Under the pieces are notes generated by a model. The model worked only from the letters and a program-made list of their open reading frames with translations. It ran no database searches and was not told the DNA's origin. Made by a program: the position numbers and the translations under genes. A DNA stretch of 63,447 bases from a virus. The number at the start of each line of letters is the position of its first letter. The stretch's first letter is position 1. Location: positions 1 through 63,447 of the IMG/VR virus record IMGVR_UViG_3300048583_000179; one strand, written 5' to 3'. Shown here piece after piece: positions 1 to 7,272 of the stretch.

Positions 1-127
1 TGAAGGTGGGATCAGCGGCGTCAACGAGCATGCGGTCGTTGGCATCGTCCACGGCCACCGTCTTGGAACCGAGCGTCTGGGCCGAGTAGCCACCGACAGC
101 GAGCTCATTGGTAAGCTCGCTGTAGAA
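1..127. repeat. Direct terminal repeat, left copy
   Basis: These 127 bases are identical to the last 127 of the window. The gene at both ends reads in frame through the join, so the molecule is circular or circularly permuted as assembled. The length equals a common assembly k-mer, so this may be an assembler overlap rather than a physical terminal repeat. Confidence 0.97.
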
Positions 128-247
128 GTCGTGGTCCTTGTTGGCCACGTACCCGGCCTGAAGAAGCGACATCTTGATCGTACCGGAGAGGAAGTCACCG
201 GCACCAGTCAGATCGACCTGCCCGCGTTGATAGCAGAATTGTGCCAT
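1..247 (-). CDS. Small virion-type protein, N-terminal part (gene spans the join)
   Basis: On the circle this gene starts at ATG 247, runs down to base 128 and continues from 63447 to a stop at 63151, giving 138 aa. It resembles a widespread phage protein family of unknown exact role, usually found among tail or head genes. The family pattern is visible: an N-terminal segment on making a short series of products, a central SKTV..DDANDRMLVDAAD stretch, then a W-RDT segment and a C-terminal NGGNVTINVD-type strand. It lies downstream of the gene at 251-616 and upstream of the fibre-type genes at 56-63 kb, in the same leftward unit. The family match is by recollection. Confidence 0.8.
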   Translation of the reverse strand, partial: MAQFCYQRGQVDLTGAGDFLSGTIKMSLLQAGYVANKDHDFYSELTNELAVGGYSAQTLGSKTVAVDDANDRMLVDAADPTF

Positions 248-250
248 GGG

Positions 251-616
251 TTACTTCTCCATCAGCTCGCCGAGGGTGGTCCCGTTTGGACGGCCCATGA
301 TTCGGCCCGGGAGGTAGAGAAACTCGTGGGTCTTTCCAGCGAACTTCTTAGTCAGCTCCTGAGACCGTGCCGCCACCCACTCCACCTTGTAGCCCGCCGC
401 GACCTTGGCAAAGCCTTCGCCCTGAAGCAGCGCAGCGTACAGCTCCCCACCGCTTGCCTTGAGGACGTCGTTACCGCTGAAGTCGATGAACTTGTGCCGT
501 GCGGTGGGATCTACTGCCGGGTCGCGCTTGGCCTGACCCTTGTTTCCTGCTTCGACGTTGTAGACGAGGTATTCATCCCCGTCGCATCGAAGGATATCAC
601 CAACCTTGATTTCCAT
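251..616 (-). CDS. Hypothetical protein, 121 aa
   Basis: Unrecognised soluble protein of mixed alpha/beta character with no membrane segment. It is the first gene after promoter 656-684 and ends three bases before the start of the join-spanning virion protein, so it belongs to the leftward fibre/virion unit. A structural or assembly role is only inferred from that position. Confidence 0.75.
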   Translation of the reverse strand: MEIKVGDILRCDGDEYLVYNVEAGNKGQAKRDPAVDPTARHKFIDFSGNDVLKASGGELYAALLQGEGFAKVAAGYKVEWVAARSQELTKKFAGKTHEFLYLPGRIMGRPNGTTLGELMEK

Positions 617-655
617 GCTCGCCTCTGGCGTCGGGGGTGGCTGAAAACAAAGATC

Positions 656-684
656 AGTATATAACCGCCGCGCCCAAAACGCAA
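656..684 (-). promoter_or_regulatory. Leftward promoter TTGCGT-17-TATACT
   Basis: On the minus strand the -35 hexamer is at 679-684 and the -10 at 656-661, with exactly 17 bp between. It fits the phage-wide TTGCG-N17-TAnnnT class. It should drive 251-616 and, across the join, the virion/fibre genes ending at 56,303. Confidence 0.75.
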
Positions 685-688
685 GAGA

Positions 689-1138
689 CTACGACTTCAT
701 TTTATTCTTAAGTTCCACAGGCCACTTCACACTTCGTTGCGGCTCTTCGGTCCAACCGAACTGCCCGTAATGCTCAGGGTCTTTGTAGAGGAGTACGGCT
801 CTGTGGCTGGAGTGGATATAGTCATCCCCCAGCCATTTTGGCAGTTCATGTGTACAAAATGGCAGGATTCCTTCCTCAAGGCGGCTTACGAACCATTCAG
901 CTAGACTGTCCCTGTAGCCTCGCCATGCCCATTCGTAGCACATAGCGAGCGCGTACTTGGCGAGGGCAGCTTCATGGCCCTTCCACATGCGAACTGCCGG
1001 ATGATGCTTCCACCCGGTTGACTCCCAGTTCAATGTCATGAGGATTTGCTTGCACTCAACCCGTTGCTTGCCGAGTCGTAGCCTGTCCAGAACCTTGGCA
1101 CTTTCTGTGAAGTCGGGGTAAGGAAGAAACGTCTGCAT
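689..1138 (-). CDS. Pyrimidine-dimer DNA glycosylase-like protein
   Basis: 149 aa. The N-terminus (MQTFLPYPDF, then LDRLRLGKQRVECKQIL) and the HPAVRMWKGHEAALAKYALAMC segment match proteins annotated as pyrimidine dimer DNA glycosylase/endonuclease V (Pyr_excise family). T4 DenV, the known member, removes cyclobutane dimers at the base and cuts the strand. This protein shares the common phage/actinobacterial variant rather than T4 DenV itself, so activity is inferred. The start is preceded by GGAG. In a genome with altered thymines it may instead act on modified or damaged pyrimidines. Confidence 0.75.
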   Translation of the reverse strand: MQTFLPYPDFTESAKVLDRLRLGKQRVECKQILMTLNWESTGWKHHPAVRMWKGHEAALAKYALAMCYEWAWRGYRDSLAEWFVSRLEEGILPFCTHELPKWLGDDYIHSSHRAVLLYKDPEHYGQFGWTEEPQRSVKWPVELKNKMKS

Positions 1139-1140
1139 GC

Positions 1141-1332
1141 CTACTCCTTAAGATAATGATGCCGTAGTACCGCTGTTAGTAAGGTAGCTTCATAGAGGCA
1201 TGCTGGACAGTGTCTTGGATCCTGACTTTCAATACACATGAACAGTTTTCCGTGGAGCTGAATGCTGATAATGTCAATCAGGCTCAGCTCGTTTGAACCG
1301 CCATCCGGCCCTTTGGAGCTCGTGTCGTTCAT
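1141..1332 (-). CDS. Hypothetical protein, 63 aa
   Basis: The ATG at 1332 is chosen because GGAG lies about 10 bases upstream; a longer frame would begin at 1374. The C-terminal half has FMCIES...HCPAC, a possible small metal knuckle. It overlaps the end of the preceding gene by 59 bp, as is common in this compact genome. Confidence 0.55.
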   Translation of the reverse strand: MNDTSSKGPDGGSNELSLIDIISIQLHGKLFMCIESQDPRHCPACLYEATLLTAVLRHHYLKE

Positions 1333-1813
1333 CAACTGCTTTCTCCAGTGCGATGCGGCGACCCGCCGGTACAAGGCGAGGGTAGGTGAATTCTACGTGG
1401 GCAAGGCGCAGTTCAAAAAGAAACTTCAGCACCCGCTTGGCACTCTCTTTTCCTATCTCAAAGCACTCCCTGTTCATTGGGTCTATTGCGTGGCAGTTCA
1501 CACCGTGGATGCACCGTGGGTTTGAATAGGCTAGGACCTTAACTGCTTTAGCCAGTTCATATACACGGCGGCGGCTTTCACCGGCCCAATACGTATCTCC
1601 ATCATAACGCCATTGGAGAGGATCGGGAGCTTCTCCTCGGTGTTCGCCGCCATTTCCATTGCTTTCAATACCGCGAGGGGCGGGAGCGGGAACTCCAGCG
1701 AGTTGCTCAAAGATTCTCTCCAGTTCTGGATCAAGGCGCGGCTTGCCGTCCTGCTTGCGCCGGAAGCGTTCAAGTTCAGCTCGATAAACATCTTCCGGAC
1801 TTTTCTTGCTCAC
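1274..1813 (-). CDS. Hypothetical protein, 179 aa
   Basis: GTG start at 1813 with AGGA five bases upstream, just after the stop of the lipoprotein gene. The N-terminus is charged and low-complexity (SKKSPEDVYRAELERF). The C-terminal half is probably globular and contains CIHGVNC and NRECFEIG, two cysteine/histidine-bearing segments. No family recognised. Confidence 0.7.
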   Translation of the reverse strand: MSKKSPEDVYRAELERFRRKQDGKPRLDPELERIFEQLAGVPAPAPRGIESNGNGGEHRGEAPDPLQWRYDGDTYWAGESRRRVYELAKAVKVLAYSNPRCIHGVNCHAIDPMNRECFEIGKESAKRVLKFLFELRLAHVEFTYPRLVPAGRRIALEKAVDERHELQRAGWRFKRAEPD

Positions 1814-1818
1814 GGTTC

Positions 1819-2184
1819 CTAAAGCGCGTCGGCGATTTCTTGTTGCTTGCGGGAAACGGCGCGTTGCTCTACGCTAAAGTTCGTGATGTAGAGCAAGCTG
1901 CAATAGCTGCTCATGGAGTCAGTGAACATGGCCACCCGACCATCCCCAAAGACCGCATAGGCGCAGAACTGAAGCGGCTTGCCCGCTTCAGTCGTTGCTT
2001 TGCTTTCGTACGGCAGCACGGCAAGGCTATCAATCGTCAACGCCTTGCCGCCGCCCCGCGTCAGCTCAAACTCAGGCTCTGTGATCGTATAATCGCTGCA
2101 CCCCACCACCACGAAACTGACTATCAAACTCACGAGGACGACAAGCAAGGTGGTCAGCAGGATTTTACGATCCTCATTTACCAT
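1819..2184 (-). CDS. Probable phage lipoprotein, 121 aa
   Basis: After a short charged N-terminus there is a long hydrophobic stretch (about residues 8-28) ending in FVVVGC, which fits a lipobox with Cys29 as the lipidation site. The rest is a small soluble domain. It would be anchored in an envelope membrane facing the periplasm. The gene overlaps the end of the PA14-protein gene by 7 bp, so the two secreted proteins are translated together. Superinfection exclusion is one possible role, but nothing in the sequence proves it. Confidence 0.75.
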   Translation of the reverse strand: MVNEDRKILLTTLLVVLVSLIVSFVVVGCSDYTITEPEFELTRGGGKALTIDSLAVLPYESKATTEAGKPLQFCAYAVFGDGRVAMFTDSMSSYCSLLYITNFSVEQRAVSRKQQEIADAL

Positions 2185-3365
2185 CTCTTCCCCCGGATTG
2201 CGCGATAGAAGGTTTCGTCACACCGTGGATAGTTTCCAACACCGTACATTCCCCACGAATGGGCACTGTCCAGTACCGCGACGCAGATCGTGGCACCTGC
2301 TGTGTCGATCGCTTCCATGCAGCTTCGCAGGTCAATGATTTGCGCGACGCCGCTTCCATAGGCAGCCTGACGACAGAGCGTATCTGCACGAGCGCTGATG
2401 CGATTGGGCAGCCATCCCCCTACGATAATGATAGTGCCTCGCCGAGCGATTGCGGAGTCTTTGACTGCCATGAAGATACCGTCCTTCCACGGCTGCCAGT
2501 GCTTATACGAAGCCACCGTTCCAAGGCAATCACCTGTCGGGGCCGTCGGGGTAGTCGCCGCTGGAACGAATGCCCACGACAACTGGAACGTTCCACCGCC
2601 ATCGTTGTTGAACCAGTCAACATGAATGGTGTGGGTGGCGTTCGTCAGCACGATCTGCTTGGTGAACGTTGTCGGAGCCAACGGTCGGTAATACTCTTCA
2701 AGCACTACCCCATCGACTAGCACGCGGAACCCATCGTCGCTGCGAATAGTGAACGTGTAGGTTCCCGCTGCCCAGACACCTGTTCCGTCCCACTGCGAGG
2801 ACTCTTCCTTTGGACTGCTGTAGCTGATGGCTCCGATGCTCGCGGTTGTGCTGTCTGGAGTTCTCGCCCACATGGAATCGCTTGCGGTACCCTTTGTGGG
2901 ATAGATAGAATACCACTTGCGCGTCCACGAGATGGCCGTTGCTGGAACCGTGGGCGTTGACCCGCCCGCGCCAAGCCTCACAGGGACACCGCCCTTGTAG
3001 GGCACCACACAGGCCGACCGGACTTCAGTGTTGCCGTAGTGAGGCGTCCAGTACATCACCTTGCTCCGGGTAGACCCGGCTGCCCTGACCCGCTTGGCCC
3101 CCTGCGCTGACTCCGGGCTACCGTTCTTGTCCACGTTGCGCCCGGTGGCGACCCAGTTCTGGGTGATTACGAAGCTGTCTGCAGTGAAGCCAGACACCGA
3201 CCACTTTAGGGTCTGCTTCACACTATCTCCGGCCGGGGTAAAGGTATTCACCCAGGACGAAGTCATGGACTGTGCCTCAGCGGGACAGCTTGAGAACACT
3301 AGAGCGAGAAACGCTCCGAACAGCAGGGTCAGGAAGATCGTGACGTTTCTAATGTTCTTCTCCAT
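2178..3365 (-). CDS. Secreted PA14-like domain protein, 395 aa
   Basis: A signal peptide is clear: positive N-terminus (MEKNIRN), hydrophobic core about residues 9-25 and a likely cleavage after AEA near residue 31. A PA14-like beta-barrel lies roughly at residues 140-265, with the hallmark series YTFTIRSDDGFRVLVDG, followed by FTKQIVLTNATHTIHVDWFN. PA14 domains usually bind glycans. The C-terminal third is unassigned and cysteine-bearing. An exported glycan-binding protein outside a virion operon is unusual for a phage. Good start: AGAGGA before ATG. Confidence 0.75.
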   Translation of the reverse strand: MEKNIRNVTIFLTLLFGAFLALVFSSCPAEAQSMTSSWVNTFTPAGDSVKQTLKWSVSGFTADSFVITQNWVATGRNVDKNGSPESAQGAKRVRAAGSTRSKVMYWTPHYGNTEVRSACVVPYKGGVPVRLGAGGSTPTVPATAISWTRKWYSIYPTKGTASDSMWARTPDSTTASIGAISYSSPKEESSQWDGTGVWAAGTYTFTIRSDDGFRVLVDGVVLEEYYRPLAPTTFTKQIVLTNATHTIHVDWFNNDGGGTFQLSWAFVPAATTPTAPTGDCLGTVASYKHWQPWKDGIFMAVKDSAIARRGTIIIVGGWLPNRISARADTLCRQAAYGSGVAQIIDLRSCMEAIDTAGATICVAVLDSAHSWGMYGVGNYPRCDETFYRAIRGKRW

Positions 3366-3382
3366 GTCATCCTCTAAAAGGT

Positions 3383-3414
3383 TCGGGTGCCGTGCAAGTT
3401 AGCACAGCACCCGA
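3383..3414 (-). terminator. Stem-loop terminator between 3429 and 3365
   Basis: An 8-bp stem (TCGGGTGC/GCACCCGA) with a second GTGC/GCAC stem inside. On the minus strand it is followed by ACCTTTT, so it should stop leftward transcription from the HNH gene before the secreted-protein genes. Confidence 0.65.
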
Positions 3415-3428
3415 AAGTTTGACTAGAC

Positions 3429-3809
3429 CTAGAACGGGGTAGGTTCGGACAGCCGCTTTTCGCCCCGTAGAATGGAGCGGGCTAGCTCGATGTTCGGCTT
3501 GCGATACCGCTGTCTGTCTATGCGCTCAACTGCACCGGGCCATTGAGCCGCGAATACGTACCATTTCGTATCTCCTCGGGCAAAATTACATCCGGCACAA
3601 GCGCACACCAGATTCTTTGACTTGTGGGTTCCGCCATGTTCCCTCGGGCGCAGATGGTCTAGGGTGATGTCCTTTGGATCAGCGTCCCGTAAGTCAGCGC
3701 TGCAATACTGACAGGTGAATCCGTCACGAATGTACAGGGCAAGACGGCGCGACCTGACGATCCACTTGCTTGTGCGGCCACTTCGCCTCTTCCATTGCTC
3801 CCTATTCAT
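3429..3809 (-). CDS. HNH endonuclease, 126 aa
   Basis: The HNH fold is explicit: CQYC, then ITLDHLRPREHGG, then KNLVCACAGCNFARGD, giving two CxxC zinc half-sites around the DH...N...H core. HNH nucleases cut DNA; in phages they act in packaging, homing or recombination. The start at 3809 overlaps the stop of the upstream gene by 8 bp; an upstream extension in this frame would lie wholly inside that gene. It is far from the terminase, so a free-standing or homing role is as likely as packaging. Confidence 0.85.
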   Translation of the reverse strand: MNREQWKRRSGRTSKWIVRSRRLALYIRDGFTCQYCSADLRDADPKDITLDHLRPREHGGTHKSKNLVCACAGCNFARGDTKWYVFAAQWPGAVERIDRQRYRKPNIELARSILRGEKRLSEPTPF

Positions 3810-4290
3810 TGGCGGCGTCGCGCAGTCTTTCGGCGAATGTGGGGTTGCTTTGGAACAGTCTATTGAGGACGTCGTGATTAGCGGCGAGTATGCTTCGCCG
3901 AACAGCCCCATATCGAACAAGTACGACCGCACCGTTTCTAAGTAGAGCGTTGATGATGGGTGCGATGGCGGGGGTTTTGATGGCGTCTGGTCGGTTGACA
4001 TCAACTTCGCAGGTAATGATCTTGGGTGCGCCATCGATTTGCCCTTCCCTTTCCCAAAAGATAACCCGACTTCTGTCCGGCCGAGCGTCTTCGTTCCCTA
4101 CTCCGTAGACCCACGCACAATGAAACGTGCGGCAGCTTTCGGGTCGCTCTTCGTAGATCGTGCAACCGACGCCCACGTTGCAGTGATCACACTTTGTTCC
4201 AGCAGGCTTATTCAACTCGTTCACACCCACCACCGTGCAGCAATAGGTGCATCCTCCGCAGTCACGAACTGGCAGCGGTGTGTCGCTCAC
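3802..4290 (-). CDS. CxxCxxCC metal-cluster protein (YkgJ-type)
   Basis: 162 aa. The N-terminus carries CGGCTYCC, followed by CDHC, GCTIYEERPESCRTFHCAW, the eight-cysteine pattern of the YkgJ/UPF0153 family, thought to bind zinc or an iron-sulphur cluster. The family has no settled function. GTG start at 4290 with GGAG upstream; it overlaps the preceding gene by 29 bp. Cotranscribed with an arginase-fold-like protein and an HNH nuclease. Confidence 0.8.
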   Translation of the reverse strand: MSDTPLPVRDCGGCTYCCTVVGVNELNKPAGTKCDHCNVGVGCTIYEERPESCRTFHCAWVYGVGNEDARPDRSRVIFWEREGQIDGAPKIITCEVDVNRPDAIKTPAIAPIINALLRNGAVVLVRYGAVRRSILAANHDVLNRLFQSNPTFAERLRDAANE

Positions 4291-5110
4291 GATTGTGCTC
4301 CTTCATGGCCTTCAAGTTAGCCTTGAACTCGGTATCCTGCTCCAAGCGCTCGGTCATCATGACCTGTGCCTCTTCGCGGGTGGGAAACTCGCGCAGGTAA
4401 ATCGGCTCCATTTCAAAGGTTCTATCCGGGCCGTAGAAGTACATCCAGTCGTTGACCATCTTGACAAAATTGTCGTCGTGGTGCGGCGGCGTCCAGCACC
4501 CGCTTCGGCAAATGAATACGTGGCGAATGCGGTGCTGTTCGTCAAGCCCCGGCCAGTCGACCATCCTGTGGATTTCTACTGCTTTGCAGTTCGGCTCCGC
4601 GTCGTCGCCGGGGTCTTTCCACTTGGGGTACAACTGAACGATCTTGGTGCCGGGGCACTCTTGTTCGTACAGGCGCAACCAGTTTCCACAGTGAAGCTGT
4701 GTACGACTGCCGAAGCAGTCGTGATGCGCGTCAATGTTGAGTAGGACGTCAGGTGGGCTGCGATAGGCTTGGCTGCGCTTGAAGAACTGGCGGGTTTTGC
4801 TGAGGAAGAAGCTGTAGGCCCATTCATGGCTGTCAGCGTATCCTAGCTGACCCGTTCTATGGTTGTCAAGGTAGAGTCCTTTGCCTTGCAGTGCAGTGAA
4901 CAAGCTTTTGAAATCCGGCGAGAAGTCGGCGTAGATGGCGGGGTCTGTTTCGGTGTAAAGATCCAGGTTGGCGTACCGAATGCCCCAGATCATCATTAGA
5001 AACAGGGCTTTGTTCTCTTCATTGTGACCCCAGTCCCACAACGGATCTTCCCGTGTGAAGAAGTCCATGTCTATGCTGAGGTCTACAGTCTTGGGCTTGG
5101 TTGTCTTCAC
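4262..5110 (-). CDS. Arginase/deacetylase-fold-like protein (UPF0489-type)
   Basis: 282 aa. The segments DLSIDMDFF, LLNIDAHHDCFG, LHCGNWLR and FICRSGCWTPPHHD look like the metal-binding Asp/His clusters of the UPF0489 branch of the arginase/ureohydrolase fold, which binds two divalent metals. The substrate is unknown. GTG start coupled to the upstream stop (GTGA). Its presence in a phage is unusual. A role in making or removing an amine donor for base modification is speculation only. Confidence 0.5.
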   Translation of the reverse strand: MKTTKPKTVDLSIDMDFFTREDPLWDWGHNEENKALFLMMIWGIRYANLDLYTETDPAIYADFSPDFKSLFTALQGKGLYLDNHRTGQLGYADSHEWAYSFFLSKTRQFFKRSQAYRSPPDVLLNIDAHHDCFGSRTQLHCGNWLRLYEQECPGTKIVQLYPKWKDPGDDAEPNCKAVEIHRMVDWPGLDEQHRIRHVFICRSGCWTPPHHDDNFVKMVNDWMYFYGPDRTFEMEPIYLREFPTREEAQVMMTERLEQDTEFKANLKAMKEHNRERHTAASS

Positions 5111-5238
5111 TTGGGCTTCCCAACCTTCGGGCTATCTGGGTTCTTGGCTGCGAAGCGCTGAATGCGGGCCTTGCGATGCTTGCTTCCACCGTTCTGCTGC
5201 GTAGCCTTTCGCTGCGCAGCCCTCGCCTTCTTACCCAT
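5107..5238 (-). CDS. Small basic protein, 43 aa
   Basis: A 43-residue, Lys/Arg-rich protein (MGKKARAAQRKATQQ...) without hydrophobic segments, possibly nucleic-acid binding. The start at 5238 overlaps the stop of the upstream gene and the stop overlaps the next GTG, so it is translationally coupled on both sides. Confidence 0.55.
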   Translation of the reverse strand: MGKKARAAQRKATQQNGGSKHRKARIQRFAAKNPDSPKVGKPK

Positions 5239-5629
5239 GCTTGATGCCCTCGTACTTGAAGCCGTGGTTGCATCCCTTGAGCCAAGGATGGCAGACGTGA
5301 GTGGTGCCATCGTTGATGTCCACCTTCTGCCAGTCGGTCAGCGGCACCACCGCATCTTCACCACATTGCGTGCAGGTGAACCGCTCGCCCCGGTACAGCT
5401 CCTCCACCTGCTCCACGTACGACTCAAACGCTTCCCGTGCCTTCTTGGCGGGGAAGCGTGCGTCCAGCCCCAACTCCTTCTTGACGAGCATCAGGGCGGA
5501 CACGCCCCGGCTCATCTTGATGCCCTTCGCCTCCAGCCGCATGGCCCCCCGAAGGGCGAGCAAGCGGTAGAGGTTGATGCTGACGGCCCCACGGATTGTG
5601 ACGCTTACGGGCGTTGATTCGATTGTCAT
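5231..5629 (-). CDS. Zinc-ribbon-like hypothetical protein, 132 aa
   Basis: The C-terminal part has FTCTQCGED and THVCHPWLKGC, a likely four-cysteine zinc ribbon. The N-terminal part is helical and charged. The start is preceded by AACAG...GGGGGGTACA, the phage's common start-proximal box. Confidence 0.65.
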   Translation of the reverse strand: MTIESTPVSVTIRGAVSINLYRLLALRGAMRLEAKGIKMSRGVSALMLVKKELGLDARFPAKKAREAFESYVEQVEELYRGERFTCTQCGEDAVVPLTDWQKVDINDGTTHVCHPWLKGCNHGFKYEGIKHG

Positions 5630-5653
5630 TGTACCCCCCGGTCTGTTAGTTGA

Positions 5654-5893
5654 CTACCAAACTTCCTGCGGAAACTCACGGCGCAGCTTTCGCATCAGGC
5701 GTGTCACGGCGGGCTGCACCTCCTCGGCGTCATCCAGGTTCATGTCGCGACCAAGGTGCTCGCGAAACCATGCGCGCATTTCACTGCGACCCACGCGCCC
5801 GGCAGCCAGTACCTCATCCACGTTGCGGGCGGGTTGGCGCTCGCGCCACCGCCGCTCCAGCTCTGCTACGTAAGCATCGTGCCATGAAGCCAT
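5654..5893 (-). CDS. Hypothetical helical protein, 79 aa
   Basis: Strongly charged, helical, no family recognised. It is the first gene behind leader module A (promoter 5935-5963, hairpin 5912-5929), with TAACAGGGGGACC upstream of ATG 5893. Confidence 0.65.
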   Translation of the reverse strand: MASWHDAYVAELERRWRERQPARNVDEVLAAGRVGRSEMRAWFREHLGRDMNLDDAEEVQPAVTRLMRKLRREFPQEVW

Positions 5894-5911
5894 CGATGGT
5901 CCCCCTGTTAG

Positions 5912-5963
5912 AGTGGCCCCGTTGCCACTACCCCAAGCTACCTCAACCGCACCGTCTGCGCAA
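5912..5963 (-). promoter_or_regulatory. Leader module A: TTGCGC-17-TAGCTT plus 5' hairpin
   Basis: On the minus strand the -35 is at 5958-5963 and the -10 at 5935-5940. Five bases later a 6-bp stem AGTGGC/GCCACT (5929-5924 with 5917-5912) with loop AACGGG begins, so the transcript should start with the hairpin. CTAACAGGGGG follows directly. Confidence 0.75.
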
Positions 5964-6029
5964 GCCTGTACGCCTCGCCAACTTACGCCGACAGCGGGGT
6001 CGGGGTGCAGGTCGGGCTAGCGGGGGGCA

Positions 6030-6296
6030 CTACGGCAGAGGGTCATCAGGGACGCTCCGCTGACCGACCTGCATCGGAATACCTGCGTCGGCCGTTAGCT
6101 TCCGTGCCCATGCGAAGCACATGCTCGCATGCGTTTGAAGACGCTGCGCCATATCTTTTCGGCGTTGACTGCGGCTTTCTACTTCAAGCTCCCAGCCGAG
6201 CTGACGAAGCGCGACAAACCGTTGGGTATACTTTCCTTCTATCTCCGCAAGGCGGTTGCCGTAGGTGCTAAGAATAAACTCCTCTATTTCAGTCAT
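6030..6296 (-). CDS. Hypothetical protein, 88 aa
   Basis: The ATG at 6296 overlaps the upstream stop (GGGTATGACTGA); another ATG lies 33 bp further up. A helical N-terminus (EIEEFILSTYGNRLAEIE) suggests a short coiled segment. Function unknown. Confidence 0.6.
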   Translation of the reverse strand: MTEIEEFILSTYGNRLAEIEGKYTQRFVALRQLGWELEVESRSQRRKDMAQRLQTHASMCFAWARKLTADAGIPMQVGQRSVPDDPLP

Positions 6297-6573
6297 ACCC
6301 TGTTCCACGAATTGGGGGGCAGGTGACACGAGGTAGATCCCTGGCGTTGAGCTTGGCGACGATTGCCGCTCGTTCCCCTGGAGTGGGAGGCTTCACCACT
6401 GCTGGATTTCTCGCAGCGTGCAGCCTGTTGATTTCGTGCTGCACCGTCCACCAGAAGTCGCCGTGATGTTTGACGCGAGAATGTGCGACCTTGATAGCTG
6501 CTTCAAAACCGTGTTTCTGGTAGAGGTCCCACGCAGTTCGCTGGAGGCAAACCCTGCCCGCCTGTAGCCCCAT
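6289..6573 (-). CDS. Hypothetical protein, 94 aa
   Basis: Starts at ATG 6573 behind AACAGGGGGCGGT. Basic, rich in His and aromatic residues, no family recognised. Coupled to the downstream 88-aa gene by an 8-bp overlap. Confidence 0.6.
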   Translation of the reverse strand: MGLQAGRVCLQRTAWDLYQKHGFEAAIKVAHSRVKHHGDFWWTVQHEINRLHAARNPAVVKPPTPGERAAIVAKLNARDLPRVTCPPIRGTGYD

Positions 6574-6692
6574 ACCGCCCCCTGTTGAGGTCGCAGTGAT
6601 GGCCCTGTGACCGTCGGTGGGTACAAGAGCGGCCCGGTAGCCCGTACAACCGGGGTGAGCTACCGAGCCGTTAACGAAGTAGGGGGGTACTC

Positions 6693-6824
6693 CTACCTCG
6701 TCAATCCTTGTACGATAGAGCTGAGCACCACGTACCCTGCAAAGGCCACGACGATGACCATGCCGGTGAGAATGAATAGAAAAGCGTACTGCCCTGTGAG
6801 CTCCTGCTGTTGCGTCTGATCCAT
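6693..6824 (-). CDS. Single-pass membrane peptide, 43 aa
   Basis: Begins MDQTQQQELTGQ, then one hydrophobic helix (about residues 14-37: FLFILTGMVIVVAFAGYVVLSS) and a short basic tail. The start has AGAAGGGGGTC upstream and its own promoter at 6863-6891. A small inner-membrane phage peptide of unknown role. Confidence 0.65.
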   Translation of the reverse strand: MDQTQQQELTGQYAFLFILTGMVIVVAFAGYVVLSSIVQGLTR

Positions 6825-6862
6825 CGTACTGACCCCCTTCTAAGTGGCCCCCCGACTACTGT

Positions 6863-6891
6863 AAGGTACTGCCGTGAAGGTATTCACGAAA
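6863..6891 (-). promoter_or_regulatory. Promoter TTTCGT-17-TACCTT
   Basis: -35 at 6886-6891 and -10 at 6863-6868 on the minus strand, 17-bp spacer, between the tRNA and the 43-aa membrane gene. A weaker 5-bp stem AGTGG/CTACT follows. Confidence 0.55.
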
Positions 6892-6898
6892 GCTTTGA

Positions 6899-6969
6899 CT
6901 GCCCCCCTTGGATTCGAACCAAGATTAACGGATCCAAAGTCCGCTGTCCTGCCATTGGACGAGGGGGCA
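6899..6969 (-). tRNA. tRNA-Gln (anticodon TTG)
   Basis: A 71-nt cloverleaf on the minus strand: acceptor TGCCCCC/GGGGGCA, D-stem GTCC/GGAC, anticodon stem GCGGA/TCCGT with loop CTTTGGA (anticodon TTG), T-stem CTTGG/CCAAG with loop TTCGAAT, discriminator G. The 3' CCA is not encoded, so a CCA-adding enzyme is needed. It reads CAA codons and is the only tRNA seen in the genome. Confidence 0.93.
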
Positions 6970-6977
6970 CCCTGCTG

Positions 6978-7199
6978 TCAAGTCAACTCCTTGAGCTGCT
7001 CTTCCAGCTCGGTACGAAGGGCGACCAGCCGATGCAGTTCAGCCTCTGCCTGACCCACCCTCGCCGTCATGAGGTTGACTTGTGCCTCAAGTAGCCGACG
7101 CTTGAGGTCCTTCTCCTTTGCCTCCACCTTGAGGCGGGCTGCCAGTCGTCGACCGGCTCGGTTGAGCTTCACCTCGCTACCCTGCTTGAAGAATGTCAT
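6978..7199 (-). CDS. Short coiled-coil protein, 73 aa
   Basis: Basic N-terminus then a long heptad-like helix rich in Leu, Ala, Glu and Arg (EKDLKRRLLEAQVNLMTARV...). Starts at ATG 7199 behind CTAACAGGGAGGTGTACC. Unknown role; probably oligomeric. Confidence 0.65.
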   Translation of the reverse strand: MTFFKQGSEVKLNRAGRRLAARLKVEAKEKDLKRRLLEAQVNLMTARVGQAEAELHRLVALRTELEEQLKELT

Positions 7200-7243
7200 G
7201 GTACACCTCCCTGTTAGATGACTGTCCTTTGTGGTAGCCTGTA

Positions 7244-7272
7244 AAGCTACCTCAACTGACTGTCAGGCGACA
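7244..7272 (-). promoter_or_regulatory. Promoter TGTCGC-17-TAGCTT
   Basis: -35 at 7267-7272, -10 at 7244-7249 on the minus strand, 17-bp spacer, upstream of the 73-aa coiled-coil gene and the tRNA. TTGAGG precedes the -10 as in modules A and B. Confidence 0.6.

Noticed and set aside
131-664. Plus-strand 177-aa open frame
   Set aside because: Opposite the 121-aa minus-strand gene and the join-spanning gene; no ribosome site and no family; a shadow frame.
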